From positions 4,715,571 through 4,779,570 of the forward strand of contig OY725492.1 in assembly GCA_963281255.1 (NCBI GenBank): a DNA stretch of 64,000 bases, given 5' to 3'. The DNA is from Aphrocallistes beatrix (taxonomy: Eukaryota; Porifera; Hexactinellida; Sceptrulophora; Aphrocallistidae). The translations under genes and the position numbers were made by a program. Within the stretch, counting starts at the first letter, position 1; every line of letters begins with the position of its first letter. Under the pieces are notes generated by a model. That model saw only the letters and a list, made by a program, of their open reading frames with translations, searched no databases and was not told the origin of the DNA. Positions 10,263 to 20,336 of this stretch are shown here, piece after piece.

Positions 10263-11340
10263 GTATACTAGAGGATCTATATAAAGCAAGCAATGATTAT
10301 ATCTATATAAAGTAGTCAAGGAAGTCAAGGAATTTGGTAAAGAAGCATTTTAATTACCACATACAAGATATTTTATTGTTTCATATAAACTGATACATTT
10401 TTATCTCGAATGGTCTCTTTGATTGTTTTCGTTGTATAATATATACACTCACTACTGTTTAGATCCAAAAACAAATGTATTATAAGAGAGTCGAATTGTA
10501 TTGTCAGCACAACGGCATCTTATATTTTAAAGTTGTTGTCTGAGTGCTTCGTTTTGTTTGTTTGAAATGTTAAATTTGGCATACGGGCAAATAATAACTA
10601 GTCTAACAAAGAATTTCGAAGAGCTGAGCGAAATTTTCACACCTCGCTGAGATAGGTGACAAATTGTGCTGACCAATGAACTTCGCGCTCGTATTATACT
10701 ATGTTGAATAGTTTTGGTATAATTATGGAAAGAAAGCTCTAGGTTTTATAGCAAACTATGATTCTATTCTATTTTAGTGATTATGAACCTTAAATTCTAA
10801 GAGAACATTAACACTAAAATTTTAATGTTGAAATGCTTTATCAATCTTTAATCAGGCTAGAAGGTAAATTTTAGTGATAGAATTAGAAGAGTACATTCTA
10901 TTTATATTACACCAAGTTGTGATGTTTAAGCCCAATTAAGGCTAAAGTTCACAAGCCGTAAACATGTTGTCTCTTGAAGATATTAGGTTTAGAATCAGAC
11001 AAACAACTTATAGAAATGTTTTCTCTACCCAAATTTGTCTCAGAATCAAAATTGTCAATTGCAACAGAAAATTTACAAGCACAGTATAGTATTTCGTTTA
11101 TAGAATGAGTTATTTATCTGTAGCTGTATAATTTAACTCAAAATGCTTCCAGTAAGAAATGTTTGTTTTCAGATAAATAAAGTAAACAAATTACAAAAAT
11201 AGTGTAGAGACTAGCTTCGAACGGGTGACATAGGGTTTTTAGTGCTGTACATTTAGAATATTATATTTTCGGATCCATATAAGAAATTATTCGTTGACCT
11301 TTGTTTACAATATTTATATAAAGGAAAAAACCCCCAAAAT
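10263..11340. other. intergenic DNA, diverged ISG12-unit flank
   Basis: A more diverged relative of the 8519-9465 block (shared AATCAGACAAACAACTTATAG and nearby words), so the tandem duplication unit includes about 1 kb upstream of each ISG12-like gene. No gene seen. Confidence 0.4.
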
Positions 11341-11436
11341 AGTTTGATCGAGTAACTCCAGGCGCCCGCAGGGCGACTCTGCGGACACAGAGTGTCCGCA
11401 AGCCGCGCAGCGCAAGCAAGCGAAGCGCGCTTGTAA
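11341..11436. mobile_element. GC-rich terminal-repeat fragment with hairpin
   Basis: GC-rich island in AT-rich DNA. It contains the hairpin GCGGACACAGAGTGTCCGC and ends in GCGCAAGCAAGCGAAGCGCG. On the other strand the same end occurs at 50529 and, inverted, at 51045-51077, where it forms terminal inverted repeats of about 31 bases. Only one end is present here, and it directly abuts the start of the duplicated block at about 11437. Confidence 0.6.
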
Positions 11437-11438
11437 GA

Positions 11439-12372
11439 TATAAAATATTTGATTGTATTTATTGTATAATGTACACTCACTAATGTTTTTATTCCAAAAC
11501 AATTGTATTATAAGAGTAGAATTGTATTAATTAGCACAACGACATCTTACATAATAAAGCTAAATGCTTTGCTTTTGTTTGTTTATCCGAGTTGATTGAA
11601 GGACTGGGAGGTGCTAGAAATGTGAAATTTAGCATACAGACAAATAATAATTAGTGTAGAAATTCATGTTTGTAATATGTTATGTTGAGTAATTTTGTCA
11701 TCAGGGAGATTAAGCTCCAGATTTTAATAATAATGATTCAGTGTTGAAACACGTAATCAGGTATAGTGATATTTATTTGAATCTAGGTAGTTCAGGAATA
11801 CTCTGGAGAGATACGTATACCACTACACATTTTAAAACTGTGATTCTATTCTATTATAGCGATTTATAAAATCACAATGCGTATATACGAATAGAATAGT
11901 ACGTTGCACACTAAAAATACTAATGTTTTAAGGCGTCTATCAATCTGTTAGCTGAGTGGAAGGCAGATTTAAGAAAAGTGTATATTCTATTTATAATATT
12001 ACACAAAGCTATGCTATGTCTAAGCTCGATTAAAAGGACTGATAGTACGAAATGCTTGCTTTCCAATTGGGATAGTGTAAGTCTAAAGTTCATCAAATTG
12101 TAAACATGATTTCTCTCAAAGATATTAGGTTTAGAACCAGGCAAACAACTTATAGAATAGAAATGCTTGTCCTCAACTAAAACTTTGTCCCCAAATCAAA
12201 ATTTCTAAAGTTTTACAAGTACAGTATAGTATTTCTTGTTTATAGAACCATAGCCTACTCAAAATAAGACCTGGTATTAAAGAACCATGAATGAAGTAGT
12301 GGACGAGAATTTAAATTATTAAAAAGCTATTTGCTTTGATAAGCTATTTATGCCCGAAACTTCCATTTCCTG
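11439..12372. repeat. duplicated non-coding block, copy 2
   Basis: Near-identical to 8519-9465. Its left border coincides with the GC-rich transposon end at 11436, which hints that the element took part in the duplication or marks the breakpoint. Confidence 0.75.
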
Positions 12373-13090
12373 AATCTAAGAATGTAATTGAATTCAACTT
12401 TGTAAATTTTTGATGTAATTCAGAACGAACAAACTCTCATCTCTCTCTATCCTTTCGTTCATATTCTACTCTCTAATCTTCGTCAATATTTGTTTCCAAC
12501 ACTTTTGTGGTTATGACGGCCTCAAACAATTTTGATAAAATCTGAATTAATGACCATATTGTCGCCACAGTTTTCCATAACTAGCATGAATTCACTCTGA
12601 AACTCTTCTTTTTAATTTGAGATCAGAGAACTGTGGCTTCGATCAGTCGACAAGAAACTAACTTATAAAGTATAATACACAAAGTTGTGTTATGTCTCAG
12701 CCCAATTAAAGGACTGACAGTACGAAGTGATTGTTTACAATTGGAAAGAGTGTAAGGCTAAAGTCGTAAACATGTTGTCTCTTGAAGATATTAGGTTTAG
12801 AATCAGACAAACAACTTGTAGCAAAGTTTTTATCGACCAAAAATAACTAATATTTTTTTTTTACTTGTACATAGCTGTATAAACAACACATGATGAGATC
12901 GTGAGAGTTGAGAGGCCTGCTTTCTCATCCTGAAACCACTCTAACAACTCTTAAATATGCCACCATACGAAGTGAGTATAGTCTCACACAGTGATCACCC
13001 ATTTCAATTGGTTTCACTGAACTAGCCTATACAAAGAGAAGATGGAGACAGACTGAGATATATTTTCGATATTTTCCTTTCAGGGCATTT

Positions 13091-13557
13091 CCATACTTAC
13101 CAACCCTCCAGGGAGCCCTTGGATTATCCAGGGAAATGACGTATGATCCAGGGATTTTGAGCTTTTAACTAGCTTATAATAATTTCCATTATTGTAATAT
13201 AGTTTATAGAATTTATTGAATAATTATAGGTTCCTCATTATTTAGCAGAAATCCAGGGATCTCCCTGGATCGCAAATTTCGAAAATTGTTCTGGAATTTT
13301 GAACAAGTGATTATTTAACGCATTAGATGAGTTTATATACGATGTACCTTTCCCTAAATCGCTTGCTTGTCCATTTCGAAATCTTTAATTACATATATTC
13401 GGCCTTTATTTAAAATCCATGGATTTCCATGGATCGAGAATTTCGAAATTTAAGTCTATTGATTAATGCTAATTTAGTCATTAAAATTAAAAATAAAATA
13501 ACATCAGGGATTTACCATTGAAATCCAGGGAAATTTTCAAAAGGGGTTGGTAAGTAT
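13091..13557. mobile_element. miniature DNA transposon with 15-base terminal inverted repeats
   Basis: Ends read CATACTTACCAACCC and, inverted, GGGTTGGTAAGTATG. The interior repeats CCAGGGA/TCCCTGG words and is non-coding. The paralogous flank at about 19450-19475 (ggcatttcatgaatcctacg) lacks the element and serves as an empty site. No transposase. Confidence 0.7.
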
Positions 13558-14188
13558 GGTTCATAAATCCTACGAAACTAAATTGGTCTCATTTCACTTG
13601 TGTTTGGTATAATTTGATGATTTTAGTCTCAATTAAAAAGAAAATCCATTGTCCATTTATGAAAACCAATGAAACGAACAGTTTGAATAACTAAGAATTA
13701 TTTCCATACGTGTTCAATGTGGGATCCTTTTTAGTGCAGTGTCGAATTGGCTTTGAACTATTGGCTAATAGTGAATGAGACCTTACTCAATGCATATAAA
13801 ATAAACAATTTATACTAATTTTATGAACTTGAAATCTGATTGGGCAAGGTAAAGTAAAATATGTTTGCCTAATAATAATTGCCGTATATCAATATGAATA
13901 ATACGATCCTATTTTCGCACTTTTGACACTACGGTACTACTAACGATATTCAAACAAGATTGAGTCGTGTAGTAATGAAAAACTTTAATAAGTTTGTTGC
14001 ACACGCACATAGTTAGAAGAAGTTGAAAACGAAAGAACTAGCGAATATTAAAGACAGGTAATATCATGGAACAACAAAAGTATTATGCAAATGTTTGCTG
14101 CATGTTAATGAATGTATCTAGAGCAATGTCACACTTTACAAGCATCTTTATAGCGAAGCTAAAACACGTATGAAGACACAATACTATC

Positions 14189-14350
14189 CTATGGACATGC
14201 AGAACTAAAAAAATAACCGCCTACAGCTCCAGCAACTTTAACTCCGGCGCCAACTGCTGCTCCAAATCCTACTGCTGGTACTACAAGAGGAGCCAATACT
14301 GCACCAGCAACAAAACCACCTGCAACAGCAGCAACAGTACAAGGATCCAT
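14189..14350 (-). CDS. ISG12-like mini-protein 3 (53 aa)
   Basis: A short frame from ATG (14350-14348) to TAG with the family leader directly upstream. The protein has only the first hydrophobic segment of an ISG12 unit (VAGAVLAPLVVPAVGFGAA), then a Gly/Val stretch and the end FFSSACP. It lacks the AGSIAA and AGSLFAILQSIGA halves. It may be a truncated relic or a genuine small membrane peptide; the conserved leader and clean frame argue that it is at least recent. Confidence 0.5.
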   Translation of the reverse strand: MDPCTVAAVAGGFVAGAVLAPLVVPAVGFGAAVGAGVKVAGAVGGYFFSSACP

Positions 14351-15869
14351 TTATACTAGAAGATATATATGAAGCAAGCAATGATTTAAAGAGTATACTT
14401 TCTACTAGTATTTATAATACACGAAGTTGTGTTATGTCTCAGCCCAATTAAAAGACAGTACGAAGTGATTGTTTACAATTGGAAAGAGTGTACAGGTTAA
14501 AGTACATCAAGTCGTAAACATGTTGTCTCTTGAAGATTAGGTTTAGAATCAGACAAAAAACTTGTAGCAAAGTTTGTCTCGACCAAAAATAAGTAGTATT
14601 TCTCCTTCATAGAACGAATTGTTTACTTGTATATAGCCGTATAAACAACTCGTTCTATGAACGAGATATGTAACTCAAAATGTTGACAGTAAGAAATATT
14701 GCCTGCAGTAAAATACAGTACAAAGAGTCGTAAACATGCCAAGCAGATTCTACTGTATTCCGTTCTGTTTTATCTCAATAATATTGCTTTATGATATGTG
14801 AAAAATGATTTCACCACTTAGAGGAGAATAATAATTCCAGAGTGGTCCATATATTTCAGTTAGCAGTTATCACTACTGAAATATTTGTTCTGAGAGGGAT
14901 TCAAACATTTCTTAACAAAATCCTAATCTGTACGATGACGCTTGTTCTCCCGAGAACGGCATTCCTCCAGATCAGTTGTCAACTTCCAAACTCACTGACT
15001 CAGTAAGGCGGTCTGAGGATTCTGTGCACAGACCTCAGTGGTGCATAGATATAGAAAGAACGGATTTTGAGGAAGTGATGCTATGAATGATTAGAACGTC
15101 ACAGTGCCTTTATGTCTTTAGGCCAATGTTAACTAGAGACATGATTAATCCTCCGCCCGCATCATAATTACAATATACCCTATATTGTAATAATTTTAAT
15201 CAGAATCCCATTATATTCCAGGTGCAGGGAATTTATTACCATATTTGGAGTTATACAGTCTGTAATATAGTAACTAATATTTGAATCTATTAGAAACGAA
15301 TATTGAGATTATATGTTCGCAGTCAATTGTATATCCAAACATCAGCCTTAATTATATTATCAATTAATGAGATAATGATAAAGAGATGCCGTCCCCAGCA
15401 TCCCACTGAAAGTCTTTGTGGAGCTGAAAAAAGTTTATAGTTTATTATTAAGGTCTTTTCTGCATGGTTGACAATTTTTTGCTAATCATGTAGTATTTTA
15501 ATCGGTTGCTACTTCATCCCTAGTCCACCAGTCTGCTGTCAGTCCTTAAATTTTTGGTTGAGATAAGCATTTCTTTAAGTTGTTTGTTTGGTTCTAAAAT
15601 TGATATCTTAAAATGTTTGTAACTTTATAAATTTTAGCCTATAATTAAGAATTTTTTCACAAACACTTGAGTAAATAGGACTAAATTTGAAATCTTGTTG
15701 ATTTAGACTTAGGGTCCAATTAAAACTTGATTAAATTCAGAAGAAATAGAACTGGAACAAAAAACATATTTTTGGAATTTTCTCTCTTATAAAATGCATC
15801 TAAGACATTGTCATAAATGGCATATAGCAAAGCTAAAACAGTAAAAACACATATATGAAGGTCACAGTA
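14351..15869. other. intergenic DNA, ISG12-unit flanks in both orientations
   Basis: 14400-14720 repeats the flank words found beside the other ISG12-like genes. 15440-15660 carries related words inverted (for example TTGTTTGTTTGGTTCTAAAA), so part of the unit has been flipped. No gene seen. Confidence 0.35.
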
Positions 15870-16478
15870 CTATCTAAATGATACATACATAAGAAGCGCA
15901 CCGCTTAATGCTCCAACTGTAGCTCCAACTGTAGCTCCAGCTGTAGCTCCAGCAACTTTAACTGCGGTGCAAACTGCAATTCCAGTAGCTCCAGCACTCT
16001 GAAAGAAAGCGAACCAAGACCCTGCAACTGTAAAAGGAGTCTGGATAGCAGCTGCCCAACTTCCTGCAATGATTCCTGCTGCTCCAAATCCAAGTGCTGG
16101 TAGCACAAGAGGAGCTAATAACGCACCAGCGATAGCACCACCTCCGATAAGAAGACAAACTCCAAATCCAACTCCAATTCCATTAGCTCTAGCACTCTGA
16201 ACCAAAGCGAAGAAAGATCCAGCAGCTATTATTAAAGGTGTCTGGATAATAGCTGCTATGCTTTCTACAGTGACTCCTGCTACTCCAAATCCAACTCCAG
16301 CAACAGTAGTAGGTATCTTGTGAGCAGCTAACATGCTTCCTACAGTGACTCCTGCTACTCCGATAGCAGCTACAGTTCCAGTAGCTCCAGCGCTTTGAGC
16401 GATAGCGAACAAAGATCCAGCAGCTATCGTAGGTATCTGGATAGCAGCTACCATGCTTCCTGCTGCACCACCTGCCAT
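15870..16478 (-). CDS. ISG12/IFI6-like multi-unit membrane protein 4 (202 aa)
   Basis: Starts at ATG 16478 with a weaker version of the family leader. The protein begins inside a unit (AGSMVAAIQIPTIAAGSLFA), has shortened middle units, and then one complete unit (ALLAPLVLPALGFGAAGIIAGSWAAAIQ ... AGSWFAFFQSAGATG split across about residues 115-175). The C-terminus has a short Ala/Gly/Val repeat (GATAGATVGATVGAL) from a 12-base DNA repeat. The pattern indicates loss and gain of whole units by recombination. Function inferred only from ISG12 homology (intracellular membrane, cell-death or antiviral responses in vertebrates). Confidence 0.8.
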   Translation of the reverse strand: MAGGAAGSMVAAIQIPTIAAGSLFAIAQSAGATGTVAAIGVAGVTVGSMLAAHKIPTTVAGVGFGVAGVTVESIAAIIQTPLIIAAGSFFALVQSARANGIGVGFGVCLLIGGGAIAGALLAPLVLPALGFGAAGIIAGSWAAAIQTPFTVAGSWFAFFQSAGATGIAVCTAVKVAGATAGATVGATVGALSGALLMYVSFR

Positions 16479-17579
16479 TTACAATAGAGGATCTATCTGA
16501 AACAAGTGATGATTGGTTCTATAAATAGGAATAAAAGATATTTGGTGAAGAATCACACTACTTGCTATGGGTCTCCCAAGTTTTGCCTTGTCCGATCATT
16601 ATATAAGAGATTTAATTGGTTTATAAAGGAAAAATCGCTAAATCAGATAAGTTAAGTTGAAAGTAAAACAATTGTTCCGAAATTACGAACCAGGGGAACC
16701 ACAAAATAAGAATTAGTCCCGATACTTAAAACAATCGATTTCACCGCTAAACAGAAATCGTTTGTATACGGCGAAAACAGAACATTACAAATGTCATAAC
16801 GAATGAAAGTAGAATGTTTGAAGCTTCGATTTTACGCTAATTCTAATCTAAATACAAACAATTCTAATAAATTGTGGTTGGTTTGGATGTTTTGGATGCT
16901 ATTGCTTGCGTAATCCGGAACTTGGTGTTTGTAGAGTTCCAATTAGTTAATACGTATATAACTTGTGATGTTACTTATACTGTACATATATGGACTCAAC
17001 TACGCTGAGCAACGAGTCCACTGTAGTATAATTAAGATTGCATTATCTTTCAGAAGGTACTCCATACTGGTACAGCGTTTCTCTTGTAATTCGATTAATT
17101 TTAAAAGGTGTTATATAATATATCAGTCAAGTTAATAAGTTAAGCTTGAATTTAATTTCTAACCATAGCCTTAAGCAGAAAATAGTGCAAAACAAAGTTA
17201 ATGAAGCTAGGCATCGGACAGTTCAGTTTGGTAGAAGCAGCTGCTAGCCTACTTCCTTAATCTCATTAAGAGTTCAGACTCTGACAGCTGGTCTAGTGAT
17301 GGGACTTCTCCTCTCTCCCACGCCTAAAGCTAAGAGGACGAGGAACAGTTCAGTTGGTGCGAACTTTTCCTTCTTCGACCTCCGACTTGGGGTCAAAAGG
17401 TATAAATAGAAAGACCCCACTTTCATTTTCAATTTCAATTCAACATTCCTAGAAAATCTCATACTATACATAAACTAACACAATAATATATGTGAACTGA
17501 CTACGTGGATGTGCAGAAGGTCTACTCTTCTATAGTAAATTCCCTAACACTCCAGTAGTTTCCATATCAACCATTGAGA
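16479..17579. other. intergenic DNA between ISG12-like gene 4 and NHL gene C
   Basis: Leader of gene 4 near 16479-16560. The rest is AT-rich. A GC-richer stretch at 17220-17420 precedes the NHL leader but shows no convincing coding sequence. Confidence 0.35.
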
Positions 17580-17674
17580 TAGTATGGCATTCTCCTGTTA
17601 CATATATAATACAGACTGTTTCTTAGTTAAAGTATTATATTTCTATTCGACACAAACTCGCCTAAATCCAATCA
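17580..17674 (+). promoter_or_regulatory. conserved 5' leader/promoter of NHL gene C
   Basis: Same leader as gene A with the TATA-like ACATATATAATACAG. About 60 further bases upstream (aattccctaac...accatt) are shared with gene D but not with A or B, so C and D form one subgroup. Confidence 0.55.
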
Positions 17675-18913
17675 ATGGCAACCAATATTCAAGATGTCGC
17701 CCCTTACGACACAATCGCACATTTCGATCGCATCGCCGCTCTAATCCAACAAACCTTCAATGTCCTGATTGAGCAGCTGATCAAGAGGAGGGACACTCTC
17801 TGTCAAGAAGTGGCACAACTCCGAGATGATTTTCACAATAAAGAATCCGCTCGTGTGGCTGCGATTGAAGAGTTGGAAAGAACTCAGCAACAAATGCAAC
17901 AAATGAACTTAAAGAGTAACATTAACCTCCCCGTCCACAAGCAAGCAGGTCTCATGTACCAAGAAGCAAAGCAAAAGCTGTGTTTTCCCACCACACTCCC
18001 CAACCTCTCCTTCTCCTGTCCCACCCTCTCCCTCCTTCAATCTCAGATAGAGCAGTTCGGGGAGGTAGTCCAGCTGAAAGCACCTCAATACTCTGAGAAG
18101 AAACAACCCATCCTAACCGCTGGGAAGCAAGGGAAAGGTGAGAAAGAGCTTGATAGCCGTGGACTGTCACTAGATGAAGTTAATGAGAAGGTATATATAG
18201 CGGATACATTCAACAAACGCGTACAGGTACTCTCCTTCCAAGGGGAGTTCCTATCTCACTTTGGAGAGGAAGTACTATCCAATCCTTGGGGAATTTCAGT
18301 CAGTGAAGATTACATCTACGTAACAGACTGGATTAGTCACACACTATTCCAGTTCTGTAAGAACAGCCACCAACTAATCAACAGAGCTGGTAGTGAGAGG
18401 AAGAATGAAGGACAGCTGTCTTTTCCACTGGGATTAAGTTCGGACTGGAATGGAGACGTGTTTATAGCTGACCAAAGGAACAATAGAGTATCAGTGTTCT
18501 CTAATCTTCTACACTACAAGCATACTATCGGACAAGGATCGCTATTTCAGCCTCAAGACGTAAAACTAACGACAGATAAAGTGGTGGTACTAGATGATAG
18601 TCCTAACTGCATCCACTTCTTCTCCAGAATTGGAGACCTCCTTACCTCCTGCGTGTCTCAGGGAGAAGGGCAGGAATGTTTGGTACATGGGCCTTGGTTC
18701 TTCTGTCTGGATTGTGAGCAGAATATCCTCGTTAGTGACTGTTACCACCATGTGATCAAGATTCTCTCTAACACTGGGGAGCTACTACACACCATTGGAA
18801 GGGAAGGGGAAGGAAAAGGGGAATTAACTGAACCATATGGTATTGCCATTTCTAAATTTGGGATTTTGTTTATTTTGTCGGATAATCCTAACTATTCTCT
18901 GCAACTATTTTAA
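17675..18913 (+). CDS. coiled-coil + NHL-repeat propeller protein, copy C (412 aa)
   Basis: Intact intronless paralogue of gene A: coiled coil at residues about 10-90 (with QQMQQM), linker, then six NHL units to the C-terminus. Most of the protein is identical to copies A and D. The differences cluster just before each P-x-G/D step (for example DSR before GLSLD, LSFP) and just after each AD/TD (TFNK, WISH, QRNN). Blade 5 reads LVHGPWFFC and blade 6 LTEPYGIAISKF. Cytoplasmic by lack of any targeting signal. Ligand unknown. Confidence 0.9.
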   Translation: MATNIQDVAPYDTIAHFDRIAALIQQTFNVLIEQLIKRRDTLCQEVAQLRDDFHNKESARVAAIEELERTQQQMQQMNLKSNINLPVHKQAGLMYQEAKQKLCFPTTLPNLSFSCPTLSLLQSQIEQFGEVVQLKAPQYSEKKQPILTAGKQGKGEKELDSRGLSLDEVNEKVYIADTFNKRVQVLSFQGEFLSHFGEEVLSNPWGISVSEDYIYVTDWISHTLFQFCKNSHQLINRAGSERKNEGQLSFPLGLSSDWNGDVFIADQRNNRVSVFSNLLHYKHTIGQGSLFQPQDVKLTTDKVVVLDDSPNCIHFFSRIGDLLTSCVSQGEGQECLVHGPWFFCLDCEQNILVSDCYHHVIKILSNTGELLHTIGREGEGKGELTEPYGIAISKFGILFILSDNPNYSLQLF

Positions 18914-19032
18914 ATGTTATATTTTGTTCTTATTTTATTTTAGTATGTTTACTCTTCTGATTCTTGTTTTCTTTTCTAATAATAGATCATTAAACTTTGT
19001 TTATTTACTTTTTCAAATTACTTCCTGATCTA

Positions 19033-19086
19033 GGACATAGCTGACAGTGACGTAATAGACTCGTGTCTATCGAGTGCAGCTGCACT
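19033..19086 (+). promoter_or_regulatory. conserved 3' flank element, gene C
   Basis: Carries the two inverted repeats seen after gene A. Here the second reads AGTGCAGCTGCACT: both arms changed together, so the palindrome is preserved, which is the best sign that the symmetry matters. Confidence 0.5.
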
Positions 19087-20060
19087 TGATACATTGTATA
19101 CCTAAAAGATTCTTTGTAAGACACAATCGTGTCGTATCAGATTAGATCAGGGCTCTTAACCTGAGAGAGTTGGCGAATCTGAGATTTGATATAAGTCGTG
19201 ATATTTTGTGACAAATTGTAAGATTTGGGAGTCTGTCATGAGATCGTGAATTTTCCCCGAAATCGCGTGACACATGAGATCATGAGAGTTGAGAAGCCTG
19301 CTTTCTCATCCTAAAACCACACTAACAACTCTTAAATATGCCACCATACCAAGTGAGTATAGTCTCACACAGTAATGACCCATTGCAATTGGTCTCACTG
19401 TGCTAGCCTATACAAAGAGAAGATGGAGACAGACAGATTTCTTTTCGATATTTCCCTTTCAAGGCATTTCATGAATCCTACGAAACTAATTTGGTCTCAT
19501 TACTTGTGTTTAGTATAATTTTATGATTTTAGTTGCAATTAAAAGGAAAATCCATTGTTATTTATGAAAAACAATGAAACGAACAATTTGAATAACAAAG
19601 GATTTATTTCCATACATGCTCAATGTGGGATCCTTTTTAGAGCAGCTGCTAGTATAGGAGATGCCCTTATATGCATATAAACGATTTAAAATTGTTTTTC
19701 TGAACTTAAATCTGATTCGCCAAGGTAAAGTAAATAGATGCTTGCCTAATAATAATTGCTGTATATCAATATGAATAATATGATCCTATTTTCGCACTTT
19801 TGAAATTAATCCATACTTCAGACAAAACTGATTCATATAATAATGAAAAAATTTAATACTATATATTTGTTGCACACACACATATACGTAGGTAGAACTA
19901 ATTGAGAAAGAAAGAACTAATAGCAAATACAGATAATATCATGATATACAAAAGTATTATGCAAATGGTTGCTGAATTTTACCAAATGTTTCAGAGCATT
20001 GTCACACTTTATAAGTACATTATAGCCAAGATAAACACGCATGAAGACACAATAACGAAG
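19087..20060. other. intergenic DNA between NHL gene C and ISG12-like gene 5
   Basis: 19260-19640 is paralogous to 12890-13740 (caccatac-aagtgagtatagtctcacac) without the transposon found there. No gene seen. Confidence 0.4.
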
Positions 20061-20336
20061 TTAATTAAATATCCCATAAATAGTGCTGAATAGAGCACTG
20101 ACTCCAAATCCAATTTGAGCTCCGAGAGCAGTTGTAACTAATGCTCCAGTAGCACCAATACTCTGAAGGATAGCGAACCAAGATCCAGCAACTGTTAAAG
20201 GTGTCATGATAGCAGCTGCCCAACTTCCTGCAATGATCCCTGCTGCTCCAAATCCAAGTACTGGTAGTACAACAGGAGCTAATAATGCACCAGCGATAGT
20301 ACCACCTACAACAACAAGAGCCGTGCAAACTGCCAT
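20061..20336 (-). CDS. ISG12/IFI6-like protein 5 (91 aa, single unit)
   Basis: A complete single ISG12 unit: MAVCTALVVVGG, then IAGALLAPVVLPVLGFGAAG, IIAGSWAAAIMTPLTVAGSW, FAILQSIGATGAL, and a short end (FSTIYGIFN). The start ATG carries the best-preserved family leader (CTATTTATAGAAC ... CTCTAGTATAAATGG). Size and layout match single-unit vertebrate ISG12 proteins. Predicted two or three membrane helices; intracellular membrane location and role in stress or cell death are inferred from the family. Confidence 0.88.
   Translation of the reverse strand: MAVCTALVVVGGTIAGALLAPVVLPVLGFGAAGIIAGSWAAAIMTPLTVAGSWFAILQSIGATGALVTTALGAQIGFGVSALFSTIYGIFN

Noticed and set aside
11253..11502. Frames rich in CAAR/ACLRCAA across the GC-rich patch
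   Set aside because: Same peptide-like string arises wherever the transposon end occurs (11.4 and 50.5 kb); it is terminal-repeat DNA and not a gene.
9004..12144. 74-codon frame present at 9004-9228 and 11920-12144
   Set aside because: Both start at a non-ATG codon, lie in a recent DNA duplication (so identity proves nothing) and show no family features.
10039..16158. Ser/Cys/Tyr/Trp-rich frames over ISG12-like genes 2, 4 and 5
   Set aside because: Frame shadows of the real - strand ISG12-like genes.
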